Shown: one piece after another, positions 42,961-53,929 of the stretch
How positions within the stretch are numbered: position 1 is the stretch's first letter
How the letters are laid out: every line of letters starts with the position of its first letter
Assembly: GCA_029378245.1 (NCBI GenBank)
Contig: JARKIF010000008.1
Span: forward strand, 1,550,001-1,614,000
DNA: 64,000 bases
Source of the DNA: Roridomyces roridus
Taxonomy: Eukaryota; Basidiomycota; Agaricomycetes; Agaricales; Mycenaceae
Direction: 5' to 3'
Notes under the pieces: generated by a model
The model's input: the letters and a program-made list of their open reading frames with translations, nothing else
Database searches by the model: none
What the model was told of the DNA's origin: nothing
Position numbers and translations under genes: made by a program

Positions 42961-44310
42961 AGTGAAGAGGATATGTCACGTACTCTGGATGGTCTGGCTT
43001 TCCAGGGACAACCCACCGCACGGCCACACGGGGTTCCAGATTTGGGAGCTGATCCCATACAGCGCCGCTGCCATCCGTTCCCGCGAATGCAAGCGCCTCT
43101 TGCAATGGTGGCATCCCTAGGCGCACTCCACCGTCTTCGGCGTCCACGAGCCCGCGTTCGACGTAGCGCTGTAGTACGCGTGGATCCCATGTCGAAAAGA
43201 AGGCGTTGGCGGCGAATGACGCGTAGGCTGCTTCTCTGCTAGGCCAGGAGTCGCGGCGCGTGACAGCACCAGTAGTAAGTGGTGGTGGTGAATCGATGCC
43301 TGGGAGCGACGGGTTCGTGGGATCAGGTTGGATGGGTGGCCCGAAGCGCACCATGACGGGGTCGACGAGAGTGAGAGCAGTGAAGAGTCGCGGGTGGGGT
43401 GAGCGCGGCCCAAGTACTTTTCGCGTCTCAGAAAATGCCATGAAGGAAGAATATATATCTTACCAACAACAGCCGCCCGAATGAGTGGCCAATAGCCAGG
43501 ATGCGGCGCTCTGTGTAACCGCGAACTTTGCGCATGGCACTCTCTTCTGGCGGGACTGGGGAAAGAACCGCTGGTAGCGCGCCAGGGGCTGCAATTCACT
43601 CGGGGAGGAAATGCAGCAAAAAGTTGAGCACGTCGCGTGCACTATCTGACCAGTCCGCGGCGGCCAGCGGGGTCCCCAGATCCAAGTTTATTACGCAAGA
43701 CGCGCCGTGGTGGGTGGCCTCCCAAATCCAAATTTCCCTCTACGGTCCTTTGCAGCCGGAGTCGCGAGTAAATCCAACCAGCGTTGGTTCCCAAGTCTCT
43801 TTCGGGAAACCATTCGCGTGCATGAAGAAGAGAGTCAACCCGCTCCGTGCGTGTCTGCAATGTCCCGCCTGACGTAACGGTTCACGGCGCTCCAAGCACG
43901 CTTTCATACCGACCTCGGGGAGTGACCGCTTGGGATTCTACCCAGGCGATACGCGCCTTGTTTCGCTCCTTCCTCTCTGCCTTGGTCGCTGAAGCAGGAG
44001 CTGCAGGTGGTGAGCAGGTGCAGGAGGGGTGCAACGCAAATGTGCGGCTGGGACAATATGCGTAGAGACGATGTAACGCGGGTCAGGGAACGTTCGGGGT
44101 GGCGGTGGAGGCTGCTTTGGCAGGGCTTTCGCGATGGCAGAGGACGGGCGGGGGGTAAACAGGGAGCAATGGCGGGTAGGAGGCGTTGGACAGCTGGCCT
44201 CGACGATGCGGGCGGTGGGTAGCTGGACATGGGCGTTCGAGAAAGACTGAGCAAGCGTCGGATACCGGTCATTGACTTTTGGCTCCGGATAATCAGGGGA
44301 TTGATAAGAT
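42950..44310 (-). pseudogene. Alpha/beta-hydrolase (fungal Lpx1/tox-type) with reading-frame breaks
   Basis: Recognisable blocks in order on the minus strand: YIVSTHIVPAAHLRC (about 44080), TLFFMHANGFPKETWEPTL (about 43780-43830), an intron, then REIWIWEATHHGASCVINLD, DWSDSARDVLNFLLHFLPE, the nucleophile elbow AIGHSFG (about 43475-43495), LFTALTLVDPVMVRFGPP and the distal half to the stop at 42950. Right after FLPE the frame has TGA (43596-43598) and then continues as good coding sequence, MRKVRGYTERRILAIGHSFG. After GHSFG the usual GC follows only in a neighbouring frame, suggesting a one-base change there too. The N-terminal region between THIVPAA and FMHANGF is also degenerate. Likely a decaying hydrolase gene; unusual splicing is the alternative. 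Confidence 0.62.
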
Positions 44311-44597
44311 TTATACTCTTGCCTTCTCCCGTGAACCTCAACGTCTTCTAGAGCTTGCAGAGCGCGTCGTCCATTCAAGGACGGCAATTACGACGTGGAA
44401 CAAACGACTGGACTCGCAAAGTGATGCGAAGCAAACCACAAGGGCCTAGGCTTCACGTCCACAACCTTTCGCTGAAATACAACCATCTCTTCCCTCGTAG
44501 ACTTTCTTTGGGCCGTCATGAGACGCTACACCCTGGCTAACTGCGCTGCGCTTCCGCCCCTTCTCGTGTACTGTTCATCTCTTGCTCTCAGCGCCCA

Positions 44598-45622
44598 TGA
44601 GTGTCTTCACGCAGCCTACCCAGTTGGTCACCCTGACCCGAATTACGACGTCCCTGGTAAACTTGGTTTACTGAAGAGACAAGAGACATCCTAACGAGGA
44701 GTAGAACCTCTCCCGACGAACCACGAATCGGCCTCGCAGGACAGACACGACAGCGCGGTGGAGATTACCGATTCGTTGATGAGAATCGTTTCTCTTGCCG
44801 TTACTATCTCCCAAAGCCTGTCGAGAAAGAAACGATCGAGGCCATAATCGACTCGGCTCGCTGCTCGCCGTCTGGTAACAACATGCAGTACGTGAATTCC
44901 TCTCCAGTGTGACGCTCTCTCATGCGTGATAGGCCTTGGGAAAGGTTTACCCTGTCTTTTCTTTCCCTTTCCCTTCTCACACATGTCTCAAGGTTTACTG
45001 TCTCTCGGGTGATTTGAAGGATACAATTGCCCGTGACATGTCCAGGCGAACAAAGAAGCGCCTGAGGCTTACTCTGCTCAGTATCATTACTACCCGCCGG
45101 CCCTATCCCTCCGGTGTATGCCCGGCGTCGTTTTGAATTCGGCAAACATTTCTACGCCCCTTGAACGTGGACCACGCGGATCTCAAGGGCCGAACCCGAG
45201 TTTCTGCGAGGAACTTGTATGTACATCATACGCCACAGGCACGAAATCTGATCACACTCCCAGTGAATTCTTTGACGCGCCTGTCGCGTTTATTTTCACG
45301 ATCAATAATGCACTCACGCAAGGTAAAGTATCTATTCCGTTGGTTGTTCAAGTCTCATCATTCTCCAGGCTCGTGGCTCGATGTAGGCTATTTCTTGCAG
45401 AGCATGACTCTCGCCGCCCGTGCACGAGGGCTCGAGACAATCTCACAAGAAGCCACTGCAAAGTATCAATTGATTTTGAGGAAGCATCTCCCGATTGACG
45501 ACACTGAAATCGTCGCTTTGGGAATGTGTATGGGCTATCCGGACTTGGAAAAGGTCGCACAGTTCTCTGCCAAGCAGCCGAAGAGAGAGGTCTCGGATAT
45601 CGTCGAATTCTTTGGTTTCTAA
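44598..45622 (+). pseudogene. Nitroreductase-family gene with frame breaks in its 5' half
   Basis: FMN-dependent nitroreductase-like protein. The N-terminus is uncertain (MSVFTQPTQLVTL at 44598 is one option). Clear family sequence begins at about 44781: ENRFSCRYYLPKPVEKETIE AIIDSARCSPSGNNMQ, followed by an intron and PWE, then VYCLSGDLKDTIARDM. The next part needs at least two frame changes: EAYSAQYHYYP (about 45075) to PPVYARRRFEFGKHFYAP (about 45110), then LNVDHADLKGRTRVSARN (about 45160). From 45200 on the exons are clean: EFFDAPVAFIFTINNALTQ, GSWLDVGYFLQSMTLAARAR, GLETISQEATAKY, ending DIVEFFGF at 45620. The frame changes are not explained by GT-AG introns that I can find, so I call it a pseudogene with moderate confidence. 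Confidence 0.66.
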
Positions 45623-45714
45623 TTAGGAAATTTCGTGGTATTTGTTTGTACCATCAGAAGCCCTTTTTGCTCAGCGATCACGTGCTGGACCCACTTTTGA
45701 CTTTAACTACCACC

Positions 45715-47991
45715 ATGGCGCGACAGAAGAGTACAAATGCCTCCCCGTCAAAGAGACGCAAGCCCACGACAGCCTCATCTTCGCGTATAAGAGGGCAACT
45801 CAAGATGCTGCCTGAAATGCCTCTTGATATCCTCTTAGAGGTCCGTTGGAACTTGGCTCTTTAACAGCCAGAGTCACTCGACTCAAATTCTAAAGATATT
45901 CTCCCAACTGGAACCGCCCGACGTCCTGCGTCTAGCTCGCACAACAAAGGCTCTCCGCGACATCCTAATGAGGCGCTCCCGCGATATCTATCTGGCGATC
46001 CGCCTTTTTAAACGATCCTGACCTGCCTGCCATCCCTCAAGGTCTGACCGAGCCTCAATATGCAAATCTTGCCTTCTCGCAGCATTGTCATGTTCGTTGG
46101 AATTTAATCTTTTGTGTGAATGTACTCAAAAGCTGCTATTTATTTAGTTCTGCTACGCAGCCGGTGAACACCACATTTTGTGGGCGTTTCATGTGCGTTC
46201 TTGTGAGAGCTGTCTAGCTGGCCGGTTTGTTTTTGAATTATCTGCCCGAATGTCGTTTCCTTGATCGACCCAGGTTCGACGATCCGCACAAGGTCATGAA
46301 GAACATGGGCGAGATTCAGCCCGACAAGGCTCTTCCCTTGTTGAATCGAGCTCTCGTTCGAGGCTGTAAGCAGCCTTCTTCATTTTGGTGCAACTGGGCT
46401 GAGTCCACTCAGATCGTTGGGTGTATTCCTACGAAGAGGCCAAGGAGATCAATGACAAGGTCGGGGAACTGAACAAGGGAGATGCCGCTGTTTTGGAGAA
46501 ATATATCAAAGATCGGAGGCAAACTGGTTGAAGACATCACTTCCGTGAGTTTTTTTTCCATGAGCCACGACGCCAGCATGATAGACAGTACATCAGCATG
46601 CACTTCAAGCTCAGATGTCCGGCACTCTGAGGGAAGCGAGAAGAGCACGGATGCGTCAAGAGGCGCGAGACCGACGGAAAAACGCGTTGGTATCTTTCCT
46701 CTATTCAGATTCAAATACTGAATCAGAACAGAGTTTGCCGCCGTTTGAGTGACCTAGGATACGCAGAGGAAGTTCAATATCTGAACGAGTGTCACCCCGA
46801 AACCTTGGCCAGCATTCGTTGATCGATTCCGAAGAGGTTTTGACTGACCAAGGTTTTTTTCTATTCTGCAGCTCTTTACCGTCCACTGACACATTTAGTA
46901 GCTTGGAACAAGATGGAGGCGGTCCTTGTCGAATTGATGCTAAAGGCGCGAGAAAGGGTGAAGAAAAGGAAACGCAAGGCACTCCTCAAAGAGCGACGGA
47001 GTCTTTTGATCTCAGTGCTCGACAAGTTTGTGCGCCAACGTCCTCTGGACGAAGTGAACCCGCAAGCCATCGATCTTTGCGTTCTACCCCGCTTTTCCGC
47101 CATACTCCAAGACCCATCGTCGAAAGCGTATTCGACGGAAGACGACTTTGAGCATCTCGTCGACGAGTTCCCAACTCTTTGTGAAGACTGGCGCAAGTCG
47201 AAAACCTCGCAACTGGTAGCATTGGTTCCTGGCAGGCGCGACGATGATAATCCAGATGTCTTCCTCCGCCGCGCGACAACCTTTTTTCGGTGCGGTGAAT
47301 GCTCGCAACCTATCGCCTACCCACGCATCCTCGCCCACTCGTGCCTGTTCAGCCTACAACACGGGCACCGGAACCGCGAAGACGACACGGCGCTGCTGTG
47401 TGAGGAACTAAAGGCGGAACCGTGGAACTCGGGCGGGAGGCGCGTCGCATGGTACCCCGAGGCTGTAGCCTCCGCAAAGACCGTCGTGCGTGCTTGCGGG
47501 CTCAACACGGATATGACTACGGCACGAGATATGGACGACGTCGGTGCTTGGCTCGAGTGTGTTCGGTGTGCGCACAAGGAACGTGGGCGGACTGTATTTC
47601 GTTGGCGCAAGGCGATTTTGCATGATTTGTACCACGTGTTGTCGGGGAGCGAAAGCAAGTGGCGGATGTTGGGCGACGAGGATGTTGAAGCGGCCGAGAC
47701 GTTGCAGGACAAGACGTACGCGACTTCGTATGGCTTGGACACGCTGGATTATTCTTGTGTTCATTGTCGGGAACAGATGTCCTATGCGAGGGTGAAGAAC
47801 CATGTTCGTCTCAGGTGAGCGGTTTCTGCGCATACATCAAGTCGAAGCTGATACAATTCAGCCATAATATCGACGATGCCGAGCTGGAAGAGGATTATGT
47901 ATTGCACCTTGACGCGTCGATGGACCAACCCCCCTTCCCGATTATTTTGCCTCCAAGTGTACCTGAAGTCATTGAGATTCTGGACGACTAG
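45715..47991 (+). pseudogene. F-box protein gene, probably frame-damaged in its first third
   Basis: The start at 45715 gives MARQKSTNASPSKRRKPTTA and the F-box MLPEMPLDILLE-IFSQLEPPDVLRLARTTKALRD, joined across a 55-bp intron. After LMRRSRDI the open frame soon stops, while a shifted frame gives WRSAFLNDPDLPAIPQGLTE and PQYANLAFSQHCH, the normal continuation in agaric F-box proteins. Then FCYAAGEHHILWAFHVRSCESCLAG appears, and WVYSYEEAKEINDKVGELNK GDAAVLEKYIKDRRQ in yet another frame. The second half is long and clean: MEAVLVELMLKARERVKKRK to VKNHVRL, with Cys-rich pairs (FRCGECSQPI, YSCVHCREQM) resembling a treble-clef zinc site. The last exon ends EVIEILDD. Several small introns cannot absorb all frame changes. 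A substrate adaptor of an SCF ligase is the inferred ancestral role. Confidence 0.62.
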
Positions 47992-48168
47992 GGATAAACT
48001 TCTTTTTTGTGACTTATTACTACTTTGTATCGACTTTGTATCGACTTTGATTGTACTACGCACCCGCGTAAAGGAAAGGAAATTTGGTATGTATGAGATG
48101 AGAAGATATGATAATATGGAATAGTGATATTTGCGAGTTCAAAGGATAGCTGGAACATGATTTGTTCG

Positions 48169-50071
48169 TTAGCTCTCGTGTGTGCTGTCAAGTGATTGCT
48201 CGTTCATGTCCTGGGCCTGCTCCTGGACCTGCTGCCCAGGTTGCTCGACGACCTCCGCTGTGGTCGCAGCACTCGGCGACGGCGAAGCTGCGTTCCTGTA
48301 CCCAGCGCCAACGCCAAAATCTGTCAAGCTGGGAAACGTAAACTCGGTCACCTCCGTCTCCGATTCGGAAACATCCTTCCGCCGTCCCTTTCTCGACCGC
48401 ACGCGTATGCTCTCCGGCCGTTTCAAAATCGCATCTGCAAGCACGCCACTGACACCGAATGTGCCGTCGTCATCTTCCTCCTCTCCTTCGTCTTCTCTGC
48501 GCTCCTGAGTAACCGCCTCCTCGGCGTCCAAGTCTGGAGGCACTTCGATGCCAACCCACCCATCATCCCAGCCTGAGCCGGGACCTAAACGAGCCTCCGC
48601 GGTATGGGTCCTGGTACGCCTCCGGCCGCGATCCAACGGAAGGGGAGAACCCACAAGATCGGGTGAGCCGGCACCAGAGCCGGAACCAGAACCAGAGTCC
48701 GCAGAGGACCCGCCAGAAACACTCCCGTTCGAGTTTGGGGGAGTGGGGAACAGCATCTCAAACAAGTTGGTTTGTTGTTGTTGTTGCTGGGGCGGAGGAG
48801 GCGGCGGTGGGTGAGAAGGTGGGTGTCCGGGGGCCGGATAGGCAAAGAAAGGCTGCCCATTTGCGGTCACGGGCGAGAGCATCCCCGGTGAAAACATCAC
48901 AGGACTCGGGTAAGGGGGTGACGAGGGTCCCGGGCTGCCCCCACCGGGAGGGACATGCTGCATATGCGCCTGAGCAGCGAAAAATGCAGCATAGGCTTGC
49001 AGCTGGTGCATGAGATGGTGAATCTGCCCTTGCAACTGTAGATTGTGTCAGTAAGGAAAATAATCACAAAATAACAAAATGAACCTCGAGCTCGCGCCTT
49101 CGCCAGGTGCTATTCTCCCAACGCATCATTTCTGCGTCTTTGGAGAGACTGTCGAGCTCTGCTCGCACTTTCTCCTCGCGCATACGCGCCGCCTCGAGTG
49201 CCCCACGTAGAGATGCAAGTTGTGTCTGGGTGCTGAGCGACGGGGGAGGCGTGCCTGCACTGGGTGTGGGAGTGCGCCGTTTACGCGGGGTAGCGGGCCG
49301 ACTGACGGCGGCAGGGTTGAGAGACGGTAAAGAAATTTCGTCAGATACTTGCTGGGGAGAGTCTGTTTCCGTGCTGAGGGGTATAGGCGCGGGTGACTTT
49401 CGGGCAGACTTGGCCGGCTGCGGAGCTGGCGAAGGGCCCTGTCCATCCCATTCCCATGGGTCTGATTGTTTGGTCGAAGAAGAAGAAGAGGAGGCGCGTT
49501 GGAGGTGCACGGTGGATGAAGACGACGAGTCGGAGACGGATATTTCGGGAACTTGGGTAATGGCAGCTTCGGGTGTGGATTGGTCGTCAGCAGCCACGGG
49601 AGCAGTGGCGCTGACGCGTGAACCAGAGCGGCCGGAAGTCGACACGGACGCGGACCGCTGAGAGGACGAGGCTGAGTCATGCTGCATGTGTGGTGGGAGG
49701 AGTGGCGACACTGAAGCTGACGTGCTCGCGCTGGCCGACTCATTTCGATCTCTTGGGAGCACGGCGAGCATCTTGAGCTTCTTGCCACCCTTGAGCACCT
49801 CCTTGAGCGGGTCCTTGCCACGCCGCCTTCGCTCCTTGGATCGAGCAGCGTTCTTGGGGCGTTCGGCGGGGTCAGTCACGGAGGCATCGACTGCATCCTT
49901 CTCGGGCGAGTCGTCGACGGGCTGAGAGAAGGCAGGGAACCGCAAGCGTCTGCCTGAACGACATATGAGCGCGCTGCCAGCGAGGACGAGAGTGGCGAGA
50001 GTGGTGGCGACGAGAACAGCGTTGTCACCGTTGATGGCGGCGCTGTGGAGAGAGTCCTGCTCGCTGTCCAT
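48169..50071 (-). CDS. Membrane-anchored coiled-coil protein with disordered tails
   Basis: Two-exon gene of about 615 aa. The N-terminus MDSEQDSLHSAAINGDNA is followed by a single transmembrane helix (VLVATTLATLVLAGSALICR), then basic KERRRRGKDPLKEVLKGGKKLK. A long Ser-rich disordered part follows. A coiled coil (LASLRGALEAARMREEKVRAELDSLSKDAEMMRW) continues across an intron (about 49033-49085) into ELELQGQIHHLMHQLQAYAAFF. The C-half is Pro/Gln/Gly-rich, then acidic. The topology suggests a tail exposed to cytosol or nucleoplasm that oligomerises through the coiled coil, perhaps on ER or nuclear envelope. No family recognised. Confidence 0.72.
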
Positions 50072-50823
50072 GATGGTTAAAGAGTGAACGCCCGCGGCGG
50101 GCTTTATTACAAGAGGATTTTGATGGCAAGTCAGGCACCGTCACGGCGGCCCAAAGTCTTTTTTTAGTAATGCACAAAGGACTATTCTAGCAGATACCCC
50201 GACGAGAACCCACATGCACCCTACGGCCACCCATGCGCTCCTTGTAAATTCCATGTCTGGTGATCACCCCTACAAGCACCTCCCCAGCCAGCAGACCGCT
50301 GATTCTTCTATCCGTCATACTCTGGGAAACAACAGCAAGGAAACGGCAGTCCCAGAACAAGGTCTCCGTATTGTCGGATTCCTGCACGGAAACAAAGCGG
50401 ATAAAGCACATTCTCGCCCCTACGTCGACACATTCGACCCGGGCGTAGGTTCGGATGTGGATACTTGACACAACCAACGTTTCATGCCATCAGGGTCCAA
50501 TATTATTGCGAGGTCGTAAGTATTCCATTTCTTCGAACCTGCGGAGGACGGATGGCCGTGGCGCCGTAATCAGATAACTCTTGTTTTTTCTTTTGACAAC
50601 CCATCTTGCACGCTAAATCTTCGCACTGCAGCTCGGTAACCAAAAGACAGGACCAGATGATAGTCCGAGTTAATAACGCACTCACTGCCACTGTCCAAGG
50701 CACACTGATGCTCCACGACGCCAATCCTTCAAAGATCGGAGTCGGACTCGATTAAAATCAGGCCTGCAATCGTCGTCGGAAATAATAATTTGTTTCAGTT
50801 CAGCAGAAAAGTCGCCATTTAGC
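50072..50823. other. Intergenic region, no supported gene
   Basis: About 750 bp. Two short minus-strand frames (50187-50477 and 50503-50724) and a plus-strand frame over the same DNA have no recognisable motifs and no convincing splice links. Nothing further seen. Confidence 0.35.
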
Positions 50824-52044
50824 CTAGATGATGCCCAACGCGGCCAGTCTCTTGGACCGATTCAAGTTTTCCGCCGAGTGCTTCATACCGGTAACCCTCT
50901 GTCTCAAGTCGTCAACCTGTTCTTTGAGACGCGAGATTTCTGTCAAAGGGTCAGTCCGTCTGCAATTGCACCACCCGTGAAAACTTACGCTGCGCATGCT
51001 CAAACAAACCCTCATCCGAGCTTGTGTCGATTTCTTTCAACTCCTTCTCGATAGTAAAAACCATCTGGCAGATGCTTTGCGTGCGTTTGTTGATCTTGTT
51101 CGAGAACACAGGCATGTCTATGGGCCCGGTTAGATACTGCATGAATTCCGGAGAAAGACGTACACTCTTTGCCTTGAGAACGTCTCTGTCTCGACAGCTG
51201 ATCTGCGACATCCCAATAGTTTCTACCCCCACAGGCACCCGTCTCCCAGTCCTCCAGAAGGTCTGGCACGACCATCATAACAAACCGGGGGTCCTCAAAG
51301 TCGAGATGCAGGTACGCGTAATCAGTGGCAAGCCGGGCTTCCTCTATCGGCCACAAAACTGCCAGGATGATCAAAGATTTGCAGTGCTCGAGTGCCCCTG
51401 CACAGACTGATGAAGGCATAAAGTTTTCATGGAAGGACATATGCGTGAGGCACGGCAGCTCGGCGAGGCAGGACCAAGTGGACCAGCCTTCGGCCTCGGT
51501 AGCACGGTCCAGCACGTCGAGATGTGTTATGTTCGCAAATGGAGGGAGCGACAAGTCCGACGCAAGGAGGAACGGGGCGACCGGCGCGGAGAGATGCTGC
51601 AGTTTGAAGGGTAATGAGAGACTCAGGAGCGTGGATGTATCGCATTGGCTGCCAATAGCCAAGTCGACAATGTTGTTACATTCTGCGAGTATCGAATGCA
51701 GGATTGAATAGTGGAGAAGTAGATGCCGAACGCGTTCAGGGTGCCAGAGAGTCGGGCATTCGGATTTGCCGAACAGCTCCTGGAGGACGTGGGCTGCGAA
51801 CGAGTGACGGAAGTTGCGCAGATTGTAGCTTGAGGGCGCAGGGACCGAGAAAACGCGCAGGAGGAGGGGCTCAATCCTGTGAGAGCTCTCTGAAATGTTC
51901 AATGAAAAACAATCGAGCCTACCAAATCTTGACGCGACGAGCGACGAGGAGAAGTGTTGGAATAGAAGCTGGCTCAAAGAATGCGGCCGTCTCGAATATT
52001 TCCTTCTCCAACTCTGCGGGAAGAATGCGCATCGAGGACGACAT
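50824..52044 (-). CDS. F-box-like/LRR-type hypothetical protein
   Basis: Agaric-type protein opening MSSSMRILPAELEKEIFETA, then FFEPASIPTLLLVARRVKIW, an F-box-like helical module. A 47-bp intron joins to IEPLLLRVFSVPAPSSYN. The body has leucine-rich strands: LAECNNIVDLAIGS, LPFKLQHLSAPVAPFLLA, FANITHLDVLDRATE, LAELPCLTHMSFHENFMP, and CKSLIILAVLW. The C-terminus is a coiled coil (EISRLKEQVDDLRQRVTGMK) ending SKRLAALGII. A longer start at 52095 ([15 protein letters not shown]) would overlap the UBC9 start codon; I prefer 52044. It is head-to-head with UBC9, 40 bp apart. Confidence 0.7.
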
Positions 52045-52084
52045 GAGTTGTTTGGTCCGATTTGCATCATTATTGCTCTTTACC

Positions 52085-52930
52085 ATGTCCGGCATCTGCA
52101 GACCACGTCTTGCTGAAGAGAGGAAGCAATGGCGCAAAGACCATCCATTCGTGAGTATACTTTCAACTTGCGCGCACAGTGGCCTCCAATCTTCCGGCCA
52201 GTCTCGGACGCGTAAAGGCAAATCTGGCCGCGCCCGGACGCGTTTCCTAACTCTTTGCTTTTCTTTTCAGGGTTTCTACGCGAAACCGGCCAAAGCCGCT
52301 GACGGCTCGATGAATCTAATGGAATGGGAGGTTGGAATTCCCGGCAAGGCTGGCGTATGTGTCCCCTCTGACGCGTCTTGTTTCAATCCTGACTCTGGGC
52401 TCACTACAGACGGCATGGGAGGGCGGTTTGTTTAAATTAGTTATGAATTTCCCCGAAGGTACGGGCTTTTCTTTGGTGGTGTGAACCTAGCTCACCGTCT
52501 TGCTCAGATTATCCTTCCAAGCCACCCAAGTGTACGCCAATCTCTCCATTCTCACTTTCCATCTCATATTCGCAGGCAAATTCACACCACCATTATTCCA
52601 CCCGAATGTCTATCCTTCGGGGACCGTGTGCCTCTCGATCCTGGACGAGGAAAAGTCCTGGAAGCCTGCCATTACGATCAAGCAGATATTGCTTGGTATT
52701 CAGGATCTCATGGACGACCCCAACGTCAACGATCCTGCACAAAGCGACGCGTACACCATGTTCAAGTATGCTTCCCCTTTATGCCCTTGCTTTCTTTCTT
52801 TCTTATCCGCTGCTAGGAATGACAAGAGTGCGTACGAGTCAGTGTTTTCGTCTTCTTTTGATGCCCACTTGCTCATCCCTCTTTCAGAAAACGAATCAAG
52901 CAGCAAGCTCGGGAGAATTTTCCCAAGTAG
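52085..52930 (+). CDS. UBC9: SUMO-conjugating enzyme UBC9
   Basis: E2 enzyme that takes SUMO from the E1 and passes it to lysines of nuclear targets. [22 protein letters not shown] begins at 52085. Introns separate [33 protein letters not shown]-type and [12 protein letters not shown] exons from [24 protein letters not shown], where Cys in GTVCLSI (about 52630) is the thioester residue and [20 protein letters not shown] follows. The last exons give [15 protein letters not shown] and [20 protein letters not shown] with stop at 52928-52930. About 158 aa, normal for UBC9; all key residues are present. Seven small exons. Confidence 0.95.
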
Positions 52931-53062
52931 TAGGACTATCTTCTGTATAATCTCGTTGTATTCTATGATTTTTGCCTATCGCTCGAAGCTGTGTCATTTG
53001 TATTGAGTTGTTAGTTTTCTTGGGTGGCGTTACCTGTTCGCCTGTGGCGACCACGACGAGGC

Positions 53063-53834
53063 ATGTCTGCCTTTCGCTTCCTCCATCGACGCTCCTACTC
53101 CTCCTTCTTCTCCAACAAACCTGGCGGAGGCAGATACTTTAATTCGCACAAACCAGCAAAGCCCGTTGTCGCTGCTGCTGTCAACAACGCAAAGGATGTT
53201 GTCCCGGATGCCAGCACAGACTCGGCCTCGAGCAGCCCGAGTCCTGCCGTGAAACCCGATGACGCGCCCACACCCGCCCCACCACGATCCTCCACCCTCG
53301 TCTCACTTACTTCCAACCCCGCGCACCCCGTAATAGCGCCCAAGGACCTCCAGCTGCACCAATTCTTTTCAGTCCACAGGCCACTCTTACTCCTCCCCGA
53401 CCCGCCCTCCATATTACAATCGCCACCTTCATCGGCACCACTCTTCCCTACGCTGACACAGCGTTGGGAGTGGCATTCGGAGCTGTCTGATGAAGTCACT
53501 GGCGTTGGGGTGCCTCCGAATACCAGTAATGCCAATGATGCAGTCGATGCTGACGCCGAGGCGGCGCGTCAGATGACGCGCGCACTTATGATGGTCCGCG
53601 CTGGCAGCACCGTCTCCTGGGAGAGCACACTCAGCCATTTGGGCGTCGTGCAGGCGGCAGAGTGGGATCAGGAATGGGAGGACATTCTTGCTGATAGCGT
53701 CAAGCGAAAGCGGAGAAAGAAGATGAAGAAGCACAAGTGCGTTTTTCTTTTACTTGTACCTCCTGGTATTGACGAGCTATAGACTACGCAAGCGGCGAAG
53801 GCTCACTCGGGCGACGCGGCTGAGGCTCAAGTGA
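53063..53834 (+). CDS. COX24: Mitochondrial small ribosomal subunit protein mS38 (COX24/AURKAIP1 C-terminal domain)
   Basis: Mitochondrial protein of about 240 aa. The basic, aromatic presequence MSAFRFLHRRSYSSFFSNK is typical mitochondrial targeting. A long linker follows, with a conserved patch PLFPTLTQRWEWHSEL and an Asp/Ala-rich helix. The C-terminus SVKRKRRKKMKKHK joins across a 46-bp intron to LRKRRRLTRATRLRLK. This dense basic motif is the mS38/Cox24 signature, which in yeast also affects COX1 mRNA handling. The stop is at 53832-53834. The linker is longer than in yeast, as in other agarics. Confidence 0.85.
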
Positions 53835-53929
53835 TGATATTATGGTTACAATACAATATAGGTAGCTAGCTAATCCACTCTTGCTCAAGTCACTGTAACA
53901 ATTTCTCCTCGTCCTGGCGTGTTTCGTCG

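Noticed and set aside
44519..44695. 58-codon secreted-peptide-like frame (MRRYTLANCAALPPLLVYCS)
   Set aside because: It overlaps the presumed 5' end of the nitroreductase in another frame and has no clear signal cleavage or cysteine pattern.
50187..50724. Two short minus-strand frames as exons of one gene
   Set aside because: No consistent donor/acceptor pair, no motif, and an equally long plus-strand frame on the same DNA.
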